DNA of 64,000 nt from Clostridiaceae bacterium (GTDB taxonomy: Bacteria; Bacillota_I; Bacilli_A; Erysipelotrichales; Coprobacillaceae): NCBI GenBank assembly GCA_902363625.1, contig CABJAS010000002.1:124001-188000 (forward strand), given 5' to 3'. The notes beneath the pieces were generated by a model. That model worked only from the letters and a program-made list of their open reading frames with translations. It did no database searches and was not told where the DNA came from. How positions within the stretch are numbered: position 1 is the stretch's first letter; the number at the start of each line of letters is the position of its first letter. Of this stretch, positions 27,562-36,610 are shown one piece after another. The position numbers were made by a program, and so were the translations under genes.

Positions 27562-29643
27562 TTAAATACCAAATAAAAGTTCCATATAGGTAGGCATTGG
27601 CCAATATTTTTCATCCACAATCACTTCGATCTGATCAACTGTTTTTCTTAACAATTCCATATTCACAAAAACATCGTCACGCCATAAGGCTGCCAATTCC
27701 CCCACTGCTAATTGTGATTCTTGACATTTACTCACATTGTTTTCTAATATAGTTAACTCGTCTTTCATTTGTGAAAGAAGTGCTGTCATCTTTTTTGCGT
27801 CTTCCACTAAGAATGATGTATCTAATCCAAGCTCTTTCGTTGCCAGAATATCTCCTGAAAAATCTCCTAAATAACTCACAATAGCTGGATAAATCTGTGT
27901 TTTTGCCATCTTGATGGCAGTTAAAGCCTCCAGCTGGATAGTTTTAATATAATTATCCAATAAGATTTCATATCTTGATGCTAATTCTACGTTTGTATAA
28001 ACCCCTAAGCGATCAAACATTTCCAAATTCTTAGGTGCTCTTAAACATTCCAGTGCAGATACTGTATTTTTATTATTTAATAGTCCGCGACGTGCTGCTT
28101 CTGCTTCCCATTCTGCCGAATAACCATCGCCATTAAAAATAATACGCTGATGATCTTTAATGAAGTCACGAATGACATCCATCAGTTCTTTTCCACTTTC
28201 AATCGCATCAGACATTTTATTCATTTCATCTGCCAGCATTGAGTTTAATACGGTGTTAGGTCCAGCGATCGATTGACTTGATCCAACTGCTCTGAATTCA
28301 AATTTATTCCCGGTAAAGGCGAATGGAGAAGTACGGTTACGATCCGTTGTATCTTTTGAGAATGTAGGGACTACAGATACCCCGGTTTGAAAACGTGCGC
28401 CTTGAGCATGTGTTTTCACTTTTCCGGTAATAATATTCTCAATCAATTCATCTAATTCATCCCCTAAAAACATAGAGATAATTGCAGGCGGTGCTTCATT
28501 AGCCCCTAAACGATGATCGTTTCCTGCTGTCGCAATCGACATTCTTAATAAGTCTGCATATTCATCTACCCCTTTAATGGTACAAGCTAAAGCAGCTAAG
28601 AAGGGGATGTTTTCTTCTGGATTTGCCCCCGGATTAAACAAGTTCATTCCGGTATTGGTAATAATAGAAAAATTATCGTGTTTTCCTGAACCGTTGATAC
28701 CCTCAAACGGTTTTTCGTGTAACAGGCAGCGAAGCCCATGTTTTTTTGCTACATCTTGCATCAGAATCATCAATAAATGGTTATTATCTGTCGTTATATT
28801 CATACGTGTATAAACACATGCCACTTCGTGCTGTGCAGGTGCGGCTTCATTATGCTTCGTTTTAGATGGAATCCCATATTTCCATAGCTCTTCATCTAAC
28901 TCTCTCATAAAAGCTGCGACTTTACGTTTCAGACTGCCGAAATAATGATCTTCTAATTCCTGCCCTTTTGGTGCCATAGCCCCAAACAATGTGCGTCCGG
29001 TCAGTTTTAAATCCATACGCTCTTGGAAATAACGGTCATCAACTAAAAAGTATTCCTGTTCCGCGCCCACGCTCGCATACGCACTGGTTACTTCTGTATG
29101 CCCAATCAAATGCATCAAACGTACCACAGCACTGTTTAAGGCATCCATCGATCTTAATAATGGTGTTTTTTTATCTAAAGCTTCTCCTGTATAAGAACAA
29201 AATAAGGTTGGAATATAAAGAGATCCCTCTTTAACAAAAGCTGGTGAAGTACAATCCCACGCCGTATATCCACGCGCTTCAAATGTTGCACGAAGTCCTC
29301 CTGATGGAAATGATGAAGCATCCGGCTCCCCTTTTCTAAGTGTTTTTCCACTGAATTCTGTAATCGCATGTCCCTGTCCATCGGGTTCCAAAAATGAATC
29401 ATGTTTTTCCGCAGTCAATCCTGTCATCGGCATAAACCAATGTGTAAAGTGCGTCGCTCCATTTTCCATCGCCCAGATTTTCATCGCATTCGCAATAACC
29501 GTTGCTGTTTCTCTTGATAAGGCTTCTCCATTCTGTAAGGCTTCATGAAATGCTTTATATGTTGATTTAGGAATGCGTGCTTTCATGGTATCATCTGTAA
29601 ATGTTTTACACCCATAAGTTTCAATAATTTTATTCATATCCAT
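27562..29643 (-). CDS. glnN: Glutamine synthetase type III
   Basis: 693 residues, the length of GSIII rather than GSI (about 450). It makes glutamine from glutamate, ammonia and ATP as a cytoplasmic oligomer. The GSIII-specific N-terminal region (THWFMPMTGLTAEKHDSFL) is followed by the catalytic core with ASVGAEQEYFLVD, EAAPAQHEVA, NGSGKHDNFS, AGNDHRLGANEAPP and the FEFRAVGSSQS ending. Start at ATG 29643, 10 nt after GGAGG; a second ATG is two codons later. A strong promoter with an inverted repeat over its start region lies just upstream. No GlnR gene or GlnR-like box is visible. Confidence 0.96.
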   Translation of the reverse strand: MDMNKIIETYGCKTFTDDTMKARIPKSTYKAFHEALQNGEALSRETATVIANAMKIWAMENGATHFTHWFMPMTGLTAEKHDSFLEPDGQGHAITEFSGKTLRKGEPDASSFPSGGLRATFEARGYTAWDCTSPAFVKEGSLYIPTLFCSYTGEALDKKTPLLRSMDALNSAVVRLMHLIGHTEVTSAYASVGAEQEYFLVDDRYFQERMDLKLTGRTLFGAMAPKGQELEDHYFGSLKRKVAAFMRELDEELWKYGIPSKTKHNEAAPAQHEVACVYTRMNITTDNNHLLMILMQDVAKKHGLRCLLHEKPFEGINGSGKHDNFSIITNTGMNLFNPGANPEENIPFLAALACTIKGVDEYADLLRMSIATAGNDHRLGANEAPPAIISMFLGDELDELIENIITGKVKTHAQGARFQTGVSVVPTFSKDTTDRNRTSPFAFTGNKFEFRAVGSSQSIAGPNTVLNSMLADEMNKMSDAIESGKELMDVIRDFIKDHQRIIFNGDGYSAEWEAEAARRGLLNNKNTVSALECLRAPKNLEMFDRLGVYTNVELASRYEILLDNYIKTIQLEALTAIKMAKTQIYPAIVSYLGDFSGDILATKELGLDTSFLVEDAKKMTALLSQMKDELTILENNVSKCQESQLAVGELAALWRDDVFVNMELLRKTVDQIEVIVDEKYWPMPTYMELLFGI

Positions 29644-29671
29644 CTGTCAAATTCCTCCCCTATTTAGCCTG

Positions 29672-29727
29672 TTATCCTGTTCTTTAAACTTACAGGATAA
29701 TTATATCATCAGATCTTTTACTGTCAA
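29672..29727 (-). promoter_or_regulatory. glnN promoter with inverted repeat at the start site
   Basis: Minus strand: -35 TTGACA (29722-29727), 16-bp spacer, -10 TATAAT (29700-29705). Immediately downstream are perfect 9-bp arms TTATCCTGT and ACAGGATAA separated by 11 bp (29672-29700). It could be an operator or a 5'-leader hairpin. Confidence 0.65.
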
Positions 29728-29814
29728 TAAAATCATTCTTTAATATATATGGTAAATTTACTAAATAAATACAAAAAAATGATTTTACCCACCTTCTCTT
29801 CTGATAAAAGTAAA

Positions 29815-30609
29815 TTATTTGTCATTTTTATGTAAGGGCTCACTTAATCTTATGACTAATTCACAAAATGACGGACTGTCATACAGCTCTGAAAAAGGAG
29901 AATGTCCGCTTTTAGGCATCTCATAAACTTTTTTGATTTTTTCAAGCCTCTCCAACGGTTCACTAACCCCCTCAATGGGATGAGGATCATATCTGCCCTG
30001 TATTAGATATATCGGACAATTAATCTTAGTAAAGATTTTCTCCCACTTTCCCTCCTGACGCCACTGACTCGCTTCCTGCCAGATCGCATCATACATACTG
30101 CCATCTGTTTTTCCTTCACAGATGAGTTCCGGATTGAGACAGTAATTATCCGCCTTCTCTACTAAACTGCCTAGACAGTGCAATGCTTCATCCTTGTTTT
30201 CATCTGCTGGGTCTCCAAGCTTTTTCAAAAGAGTTTGAAACTGTTCCTTTTCTTCTAAAGTAAAACGCTGGTATCTTCTTTCTTCAATCATTGAAACATA
30301 GTGTTCAGCTAATGGCGGACACCCCACCAATATAACATTCTCCACAAGCTCAGGATAGCGCTTGGCAAAAAGCCCTGCCAGCCATGCCCCCCAAGAATGT
30401 CCTAATAACGTTACTTTGTGATTTAAAGGAGAGATATCCTGCTTTAATTCCTCTATAAGATCCTCGATAGTATATTTAGTCTGAATATGCTCCGCAACAC
30501 CTATGCTTTTACCTAACTGTTGGGCTAATATATGCAGAGAGCCGATTGCTCCCGGTCCGCCATGAAGCAAAACCAGCTGACACTCTTTCTTTCCTGAAAA
30601 TTTAATCAT
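29815..30609 (-). CDS. Alpha/beta hydrolase, proline iminopeptidase-like
   Basis: 264 residues. The oxyanion-hole motif HGGPGAIGS and the nucleophile elbow GHSWGAW place it with the prolyl-aminopeptidase-like alpha/beta hydrolases. The Asp lies in IQGRYDPH and the His in KSGHSPF, completing the triad. It is cytoplasmic, with a helical lid between residues 110 and 190. Start at ATG 30609 after GAAGGAATAAG; upstream codons to 30729 are in the divergent promoter region. The substrate could be a peptide or an ester. Confidence 0.85.
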   Translation of the reverse strand: MIKFSGKKECQLVLLHGGPGAIGSLHILAQQLGKSIGVAEHIQTKYTIEDLIEELKQDISPLNHKVTLLGHSWGAWLAGLFAKRYPELVENVILVGCPPLAEHYVSMIEERRYQRFTLEEKEQFQTLLKKLGDPADENKDEALHCLGSLVEKADNYCLNPELICEGKTDGSMYDAIWQEASQWRQEGKWEKIFTKINCPIYLIQGRYDPHPIEGVSEPLERLEKIKKVYEMPKSGHSPFSELYDSPSFCELVIRLSEPLHKNDK

Positions 30610-30674
30610 ACTTATTCCTTCTTTCTTTTTTGATAAAATACTATGTTTAAAATCAATATAGACCTGATATATGG

Positions 30675-30680
30675 TATAAT
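30675..30680 (+). promoter_or_regulatory. -10 box of the Abi_2-like gene
   Basis: TATAAT, 18 bp upstream of the ATG, with AAAGGAGG between. No clear -35. Confidence 0.4.
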
Positions 30681-30698
30681 TTCCATAAAGGAGGTTAT

Positions 30699-32819
30699 AT
30701 GAAACAAACGTATACATACAAAAAGACAAATAAACCGGATCTTAAATGGTTATTACAAAGCAATCATTCCTATCGTCTTTTGCTTTTACAAACCTTAAAT
30801 GATGAATCTCAGCTTTCGATTGTTGAGCGTACATTCACTATTTTAGCAAAGATTGATCAAGATCTCTTTATAGAACAAATAGCACGTATCTACCATAAAG
30901 TTTATTTAATTAAAAACCAAATGACAATTCTCTCTTTTTTAGAATCAAAACTAGCTTTAAAAAAAGAGGAGATTGTCAAAAAATTTGATCTCTATAATGA
31001 GTATACTACATTATATAAAAAACAAGCTAAACAAAGTATTGATGAAATGAGCTTTGAAGATATGACCGGCTTTATCCTACAGCACTATCCCCGTCTTTAT
31101 TTTAAAGATTTATTAGATCATCAAAAACCTTATGTCACTTCTATTTTAGAAGCTTATCACCATAATGATCAAACCTTTTTAAAGGAAGAAGCCGCTATCC
31201 TATTAAAAAAAGAAGATCATTTGATTCAGCAGCAAGAACATAAGCTGAAACAGCGAATCCTGCAAAAAGCAAAGAGACAGCTGCGTACCTACTTAAAATT
31301 AAAGGATCAGGAGCTAAAAAATAAACTGCTTGCCCAATTAAAAGAAACAACACAGGAAAAACTAAGCGGTTATTGTGATGAAGAGGTCACTCGTTTATAT
31401 GAAATAATAGATCAGGCAATGCTTTCATCACCGTCCCTTTTACTTCCTGCTGTTCAATATTTTCATTATACTAAAAAAGAAGCTGAGGACAATGCTGACT
31501 TAGAAATCATCCTCTCTTTCTATAATCAGCATCATCTTTATATTAAACTTAAAAAGATTAGGAACGAACTTATCCAGTTCCCATCTATCCCTGCTTTTTT
31601 TAAACAATACTACCTTGCCTATCAAAATAGTAAAATCAGTGAAACGATTAATCAGCTGGATATTCTGATTGAAGATATTCACATTCACAGTGAATTAAAA
31701 AAATTAGAATCCATTGGCAAGCTGCTTTCCATCAGCAAGAAGGAAGTAGAAGCTATTATTCGTGAAGCGGACAATAAGATAGAACCATTAAAAGATGAAA
31801 ATATTTCCACTAATCAGGAGTTTCCGGAAAACTGTATAACGATTGGCGGATTTACATTAAATGCCGATACCGTTCGTGCTAATCCCGATACATTGGAAAC
31901 CTTAATTCCGCTGATTAGTTTTGACAGGCTCCATCAAGTCGACCAATTACAAAAGCTGATGTATGAGGTGGGATATGATAAACTCAAAACCTATATACAA
32001 AAGCAGCCTCAGTTAGAATTTCGTAACCTTTTAACGATCGTCAGAATTGATCGTCTCTTGCGTTATCAGTATCAGGCATTATTAGAGAGTGTTGAACTTT
32101 ATTTTCGTTCCGGTTTTACACAATACTTATCCAATAAATATGATGAAATTTATGAAGTCATTGGCAAAGATACACGTCATTTCTATTATCGCGGCTACTT
32201 ACGAAACTATGTTTTTGAAGATAATATCCTGCATTATGAAAATATTAAAAAACTGAATACTCGCATCGATAACGAGATGATTGCCAATAATCAGCAGGTT
32301 ATAGATGAATATCGGGAATGCAAATATGCAATTAGTTTTTCTACCGCTGCCGGTTTAATGACATTTGGCTGGCTGATCGGGATTTTCCAAAATTTGATTG
32401 TCGCTGAAAAGAAAGCCTTGCTGGAAGAGTATTATGTGGATTTAACACCGCAGACCTTTAATGCATGGATCGTTGGCTTAAATAATTTACGCAATAAATG
32501 CGCCCATTATCAAAGTCTTTACCGTTTATCTTCTATGAAAGAGCTGCGCCCAATTATGACAAAACCGGAAGATCAGTGCGAAATGGATAAAACGATTAAT
32601 CATCATTCTTTATTTTATTATACCTTGTTAGCAGTACGCTTATCTCCCAATGAAGAAAATGTAATCGAGTTTATCGATTCTGCGGAAAGACTTTTTGAAA
32701 AAGCACATCAAGAAAACAGTTCGTTCGATTTAGAGCTGGATTATTCTTTTCCTGTAAACTGGAAAGAAATTCTGCTTAATGAAAAAAGCAGTCATATAAA
32801 CAAAAAGAGGAATCAATGA
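30699..32819 (+). CDS. Abi_2/AbiD-AbiF-like HEPN protein with a large N-terminal extension
   Basis: 706 residues. The C-terminal part (about 410-690) looks like the Abi_2 family of phage abortive-infection proteins: IDRLLRYQYQALLESVELYFRSG, a long helical middle, then LNNLRNKCAHYQSLYRL. RNKCAH (598-603) fits the R-x4-H motif of HEPN RNases. The first 400 residues are charged and helical, with coiled-coil-like EHKLKQRILQKAKRQLR near residue 180, and match nothing I know. Usual Abi_2 proteins are about 300-400 residues, so this is a long fused version. It stands alone, with a good ribosome site, and ends 7 bp inside the convergent exporter gene. A defence role is inference. Confidence 0.7.
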   Translation: MKQTYTYKKTNKPDLKWLLQSNHSYRLLLLQTLNDESQLSIVERTFTILAKIDQDLFIEQIARIYHKVYLIKNQMTILSFLESKLALKKEEIVKKFDLYNEYTTLYKKQAKQSIDEMSFEDMTGFILQHYPRLYFKDLLDHQKPYVTSILEAYHHNDQTFLKEEAAILLKKEDHLIQQQEHKLKQRILQKAKRQLRTYLKLKDQELKNKLLAQLKETTQEKLSGYCDEEVTRLYEIIDQAMLSSPSLLLPAVQYFHYTKKEAEDNADLEIILSFYNQHHLYIKLKKIRNELIQFPSIPAFFKQYYLAYQNSKISETINQLDILIEDIHIHSELKKLESIGKLLSISKKEVEAIIREADNKIEPLKDENISTNQEFPENCITIGGFTLNADTVRANPDTLETLIPLISFDRLHQVDQLQKLMYEVGYDKLKTYIQKQPQLEFRNLLTIVRIDRLLRYQYQALLESVELYFRSGFTQYLSNKYDEIYEVIGKDTRHFYYRGYLRNYVFEDNILHYENIKKLNTRIDNEMIANNQQVIDEYRECKYAISFSTAAGLMTFGWLIGIFQNLIVAEKKALLEEYYVDLTPQTFNAWIVGLNNLRNKCAHYQSLYRLSSMKELRPIMTKPEDQCEMDKTINHHSLFYYTLLAVRLSPNEENVIEFIDSAERLFEKAHQENSSFDLELDYSFPVNWKEILLNEKSSHINKKRNQ

Positions 32820-33250
32820 TGGATTCCTCTGACTACTTTAAAAACGAATCGTGTTATGGATGAAACAATCAGCAAGGCAATAGCGATGGCGACTGCATTC
32901 CCTAATGTTTCAATTCCTTTTGATAAGGCTAAGTCATAATTATTCTGTATAAAATACAGCATCGTATAATAGAGTCCGGCTCCCGGTACTAATGGGAGGA
33001 TCGCCGGCAAAGCAAATACGGTTACTGCATCTTTATACACTCTGGCACAGATCTCACAGATAATGCTTAGTACCAAAGCTCCTACAAAAGTAGCAATAAT
33101 AGTTCCCTGTCCAAACTGCAGCATTATCTTATAGGCTGCCCATCCAAAACCACCGGCGATGCAGCCTTTTAGTATGGCTTTAGGCGGACAGTTAAAAATA
33201 TATCCAAAACCTAAACAGGAAATAAACCCCAGTAAAAATTCTGTAATCAT
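32813..33250 (-). CDS. Threonine/serine exporter, ThrE C-terminal half (ThrE_2)
   Basis: 145 residues with four or five membrane helices, including the conserved PLVPGAGLYY segment of the ThrE_2 domain. In many Firmicutes ThrE is split into two polypeptides; this is the small one. It would act with the adjacent larger subunit to export threonine or serine across the membrane. It overlaps the end of the upstream gene by 4 bp (ATGA type), so translation is coupled. Confidence 0.87.
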   Translation of the reverse strand: MITEFLLGFISCLGFGYIFNCPPKAILKGCIAGGFGWAAYKIMLQFGQGTIIATFVGALVLSIICEICARVYKDAVTVFALPAILPLVPGAGLYYTMLYFIQNNYDLALSKGIETLGNAVAIAIALLIVSSITRFVFKVVRGIHH

Positions 33251-34017
33251 AGCAGTCCTCCCAAATTTGAAAAGAACAGAGTAATCCCGACTCCAAAAGC
33301 AATGCCTAAAGCAATGATTAAAGCCTCTACGGTGCGAATAGTACCCGAGAGAATATCACCGTTAATAATATCACGAACCGCATTAGTCACGGCTACGCCC
33401 GGCACTAGAATCATGATCGTTCCAATAACGATGGTATCAATATCGCGAACAATTCCAAAACTCACACACATTGAAGCTAGAAATGTCATTAAGATTGCCA
33501 ACAATGCATTGGCAATAAAGGCGTTCATTTCATATTTTTTTAGAAACTGCATTAAATAATACGTAAAACATGTGATAATGAAAGTGACTATAAAATCAAT
33601 CCAGTTTGCTTTTGGCATAAACATGATGCCAAAGACACCGCAGCTGGCACTGATCGTTACTGCCCTTTGCCAGTTAGGAAGTCCCTGACAAGACTCCACA
33701 TCCTTCAGCTTTTCTTGAAATTGTTCAAGCGTATAATTCTTTTTAACGATGCTTCTGGATAGGTCATTGATCTTAGATATACGCGCTAAATTTGTTTCAC
33801 GCTGATAAATACGGCGGATGCGCGTATACGTATGTCCCTCGATATTGACTGATAAATAAATACAAGTTGCCAACGTAAAAACATCAATATTTTTCACACC
33901 AAACGCACGGCAAATATTGACTATGACTTCTTCTGCACGATATATTTCAGAATTGCTTTCTAACATCATGCGTCCTGCTTCAAGACTTAATTCTAAGATT
34001 TGATCGATCTCTTTCAT
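33247..34017 (-). CDS. Threonine/serine exporter, ThrE N-terminal half
   Basis: 257 residues. A cytoplasmic N-terminal region (LSLEAGRMMLESNSEIYRAEEVI, then RAFGVKN) is followed by five membrane helices ending in IMILVPGVAVTNAVRDIINGD, the hallmark PGVAxTNAIRDxxxGD of ThrE/YjjP proteins. Together with the ThrE_2 protein it forms a complete exporter. Start at ATG 34017, since GGGTGA lies just before it; the frame also opens from a GTG at 34029. Confidence 0.88.
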   Translation of the reverse strand: MKEIDQILELSLEAGRMMLESNSEIYRAEEVIVNICRAFGVKNIDVFTLATCIYLSVNIEGHTYTRIRRIYQRETNLARISKINDLSRSIVKKNYTLEQFQEKLKDVESCQGLPNWQRAVTISASCGVFGIMFMPKANWIDFIVTFIITCFTYYLMQFLKKYEMNAFIANALLAILMTFLASMCVSFGIVRDIDTIVIGTIMILVPGVAVTNAVRDIINGDILSGTIRTVEALIIALGIAFGVGITLFFSNLGGLL

Positions 34018-34059
34018 TTTATCACCCACAGCTTTTTATTATAAGCGATCCCCTATAAA

Positions 34060-34488
34060 TTACAAGTTATACTTCAGCAAATGATGGCGTATTCCCACCT
34101 CATAAAACGGTTCCCCGCATTCTTCAAAACCAAGCTTCTGATAAAAACCTAAAGCATTCTCTCTGGCATGTACCATGATGGTTTTTACTTGCCGCTGTTT
34201 TAATTTCTGAATAGACTGTATAAACATTTCCCTTCCAATATGCTGACGCTGAAAAGAAGGATTTACTGCAACCTGTTTCATCTGCATTGTCTCTTGATCA
34301 ATCGATCGATAGAAGCACACACCGATGATTTGAGTCTCCTCCATAACTACAATATGCAGATCTTTCTTTTCTGCTTCTAAAGGATCATCATAAATGCTCA
34401 TACCTAAGGGCTGCCGCAATACTTTATCTCTTAATTCCAATGCTTTTTTATAGGCTTCACTGTTCCATTCAATTTGCTTAACTTTCAT
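34060..34488 (-). CDS. GNAT-family acetyltransferase
   Basis: 142-residue single GNAT domain. It has MKQVAVNPSFQRQHIGREM (acetyl-CoA pyrophosphate loop, motif A) and ALGFYQKLGFEECGEPFYEVGIRHHLL, typical of ElaA/YjcF-like N-acetyltransferases. Substrate unknown. It overlaps the yfcE-type gene by 11 bp and is the last gene of the exoA operon. Confidence 0.85.
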   Translation of the reverse strand: MKVKQIEWNSEAYKKALELRDKVLRQPLGMSIYDDPLEAEKKDLHIVVMEETQIIGVCFYRSIDQETMQMKQVAVNPSFQRQHIGREMFIQSIQKLKQRQVKTIMVHARENALGFYQKLGFEECGEPFYEVGIRHHLLKYNL

Positions 34489-35035
34489 CTTCGCCTCTTA
34501 GATCAATAGAAGCAACGATTTCATCTTCAAATGTCTTAATCGTAAAAATATGATCTTCATAGATGCCAAAGCTGTTGGTCCCCGCTTTAGGCAAAGAAAC
34601 AGAAGAAGGATTCAAAATAAAGATATCTCCTTCTTTTTGGGCTAGCGGTACATGATAATGCCCATAGACCAAAACATCGTTTTTGCTTAAAGGGGGCAAA
34701 GCATCTTTATGATAATGATGACCATGGGTTAAAAAGAAACGATGTCCGTCAATAAATAAATGGGTGTAATCACTTAATATAGGAAATTCCAGCATCATCT
34801 GATCGACTTCACTGTCACAGTTACCTCTGACACTGATAATTTTATCCTTATATTTATTCAGCATCGCCGCTACATTTTTAGGCGCATAATCAATAGGAAG
34901 ATCATTGCGTGGGCCATGGTATAAAAGATCTCCCAAAGATATAAGATAATCACATTTTTCTTTTTCAAATTTATTTAAGCTTTTTTCCATATAATATGCT
35001 GATCCATGTACATCAGAAATAAACATTAATTTCAT
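34478..35035 (-). CDS. yfcE: YfcE-family metallophosphodiesterase
   Basis: 185-residue calcineurin-like phosphoesterase. All metal ligands are visible: DVHG (Asp8, His10), GDLLYHG, GNCD, THGHHY and YGHYHVP. YfcE/MJ0936-type enzymes hydrolyse phosphodiesters in vitro; the cellular substrate is unsettled. Part of a tight minus-strand run (exoA, two APH-like kinases, this gene, GNAT) with 9-bp gaps and small overlaps. Confidence 0.92.
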   Translation of the reverse strand: MKLMFISDVHGSAYYMEKSLNKFEKEKCDYLISLGDLLYHGPRNDLPIDYAPKNVAAMLNKYKDKIISVRGNCDSEVDQMMLEFPILSDYTHLFIDGHRFFLTHGHHYHKDALPPLSKNDVLVYGHYHVPLAQKEGDIFILNPSSVSLPKAGTNSFGIYEDHIFTIKTFEDEIVASIDLRGEDES

Positions 35036-35044
35036 TTTATTCTC

Positions 35045-35839
35045 CTATCCGTTGGTTAACTCATCCAAGCATATATAAAATAACACTTTATCCATATCCA
35101 AAGTTTCAATACCGTATGTTTTTAAAAATAACTCCATATCAGATGAGGTGAAGGTTTCATGCAGCCATTCAAAATTAAAGCGCAGTGTTCTTAAAGCAAT
35201 CGCAATATCTAAATAACGATCATTGACACCACATCCTACAACATCGATCCAGCCGGTGACTTTCTTATCCTCTATCATAAAATTAGGCATGCAGACATCA
35301 CCATGACATAAAACCAAATCAAAGTCTTTAGGATAATGTGTCATCATCAAGTCGTATACCTCCTGTCCACTCATTCCTTTAAATTCACGTTCAAAATATT
35401 GAGTCTTGACTAGATTATGCTTGATATTATGGCGAACATGCTTTAATTTATCTTCCAGTGTATTATAGGAAGGAAAATCATGGTAATCGATCTGATGCCA
35501 TTTTTTTATTTCTTTGGCATAGAGGATCACCATTTCCTCTCTGCTCATTTGTTTAAAACCATATTGTCCCATCATTCCCGGCAGCATTTCCATCACTAAG
35601 TAATAGATGCCATGATCAAAAAGATGAAAATAGACTTGCGGTACTTTTATTTTATCCTGAAGCCAGAGCAGAATCTGAGCTTCCTTTTCAATATCTGATG
35701 AAGCAGAGCATTTAATCACAATATCTTTGCTCAAATAACCATGTTTAACTTCATAAACTTCAGCATCGGAATATCCCATCTGCGGACGGGTGACTTCACT
35801 CATATCTATTTTATTTTTCAATTCATTTGGCAGCTGCAT
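35045..35839 (-). CDS. Aminoglycoside phosphotransferase-family kinase (copy 2)
   Basis: 264 residues of the APH/choline-kinase fold. It has the catalytic Brenner motif CHGDVCMPNFM (HGD...N) and WIDVVGCGVNDRYLDIA supplying the metal-binding Asp. It is more diverged from classical APH(3') than its upstream paralogue. It may phosphorylate an aminoglycoside-like or other small hydroxylated molecule; resistance cannot be claimed from sequence. It follows the paralogous gene by 9 bp, a tandem duplicate with considerable divergence. Confidence 0.82.
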   Translation of the reverse strand: MQLPNELKNKIDMSEVTRPQMGYSDAEVYEVKHGYLSKDIVIKCSASSDIEKEAQILLWLQDKIKVPQVYFHLFDHGIYYLVMEMLPGMMGQYGFKQMSREEMVILYAKEIKKWHQIDYHDFPSYNTLEDKLKHVRHNIKHNLVKTQYFEREFKGMSGQEVYDLMMTHYPKDFDLVLCHGDVCMPNFMIEDKKVTGWIDVVGCGVNDRYLDIAIALRTLRFNFEWLHETFTSSDMELFLKTYGIETLDMDKVLFYICLDELTNG

Positions 35840-35848
35840 ATTTTTCTC

Positions 35849-36610
35849 CTAATAAAATTCATCTAGTAAAAAGTAAAATTCACGTTTTTTTTCATCTATC
35901 TCGAATATGCCATACGTCTCTAAAAAAAGCGTAGTATAAGCATCCCTATAAGGTTGATCGATCATTTCGATATTCGTTTTCAAACTTCTTAAAGCCAAGG
36001 CGATATCCTGATAGCGATCATCAATACCGCTTCTTCCTAAATCAATAAATCCGATTTCCTCTCCGACTAATATATTGGGCATACAAAAGTCACCATGACA
36101 AATTACCAAGTCACGGTCAAGCGGCTTTAATTCCACTAATCGCTGAATTGTAGCTTCCAACCCCCGTTCTTTTGTAATCTCCTCTAAAGTATTAATGTCT
36201 ATATCCGGAAGATGATTTTTAGCTGTTTGAATCAGTTCTGACAAATCTCGCTGAATCGGATAGTCCTTTATCGGCAAGTCATGGAGCATTTTCAATGCCA
36301 AAGCATAGAGTTTAATCGTACTTTCTATGTCTTCATGAAGCAGATCACACAGCATTTTACCTTTTACTTCGCTCATTAATAAAAAGTATTGTCCGTCTTT
36401 TTGTGTAAACTCATAAACTTTAGGAACATTCAGTTTACCTTCTAAATAACGGTAGGCTTTTACCTCATTTAGAATCTCTTTGTTGCTTGATATTTTTAAA
36501 TAGTAATTTTGTTTATTGTTTGTTAGAAAATAGACACCATCAGCCGAACATCCTATCTGATTTTTTGTAACCTGAGTAATATCATATTTTCTAATCCATT
36601 CCTCAAACAT
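35849..36610 (-). CDS. Aminoglycoside phosphotransferase-family kinase (copy 1, APH(3')-like)
   Basis: 253 residues. CHGDFCMPNILV and GFIDLGRSGIDDRYQDIALALRSL closely follow the APH(3') pattern (HGDxCLPN; FIDCGRxGxADRYQDIA). There is also a nucleotide-binding lysine (YYLKIS) and a C-terminal FYFLLDEFY resembling the terminal helix of APH(3'). Whether it inactivates kanamycin-like drugs or a natural metabolite is unknown. It overlaps exoA by 8 bp, so it is chromosomal and co-transcribed with a repair gene rather than on a mobile element. Confidence 0.83.
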   Translation of the reverse strand: MFEEWIRKYDITQVTKNQIGCSADGVYFLTNNKQNYYLKISSNKEILNEVKAYRYLEGKLNVPKVYEFTQKDGQYFLLMSEVKGKMLCDLLHEDIESTIKLYALALKMLHDLPIKDYPIQRDLSELIQTAKNHLPDIDINTLEEITKERGLEATIQRLVELKPLDRDLVICHGDFCMPNILVGEEIGFIDLGRSGIDDRYQDIALALRSLKTNIEMIDQPYRDAYTTLFLETYGIFEIDEKKREFYFLLDEFY

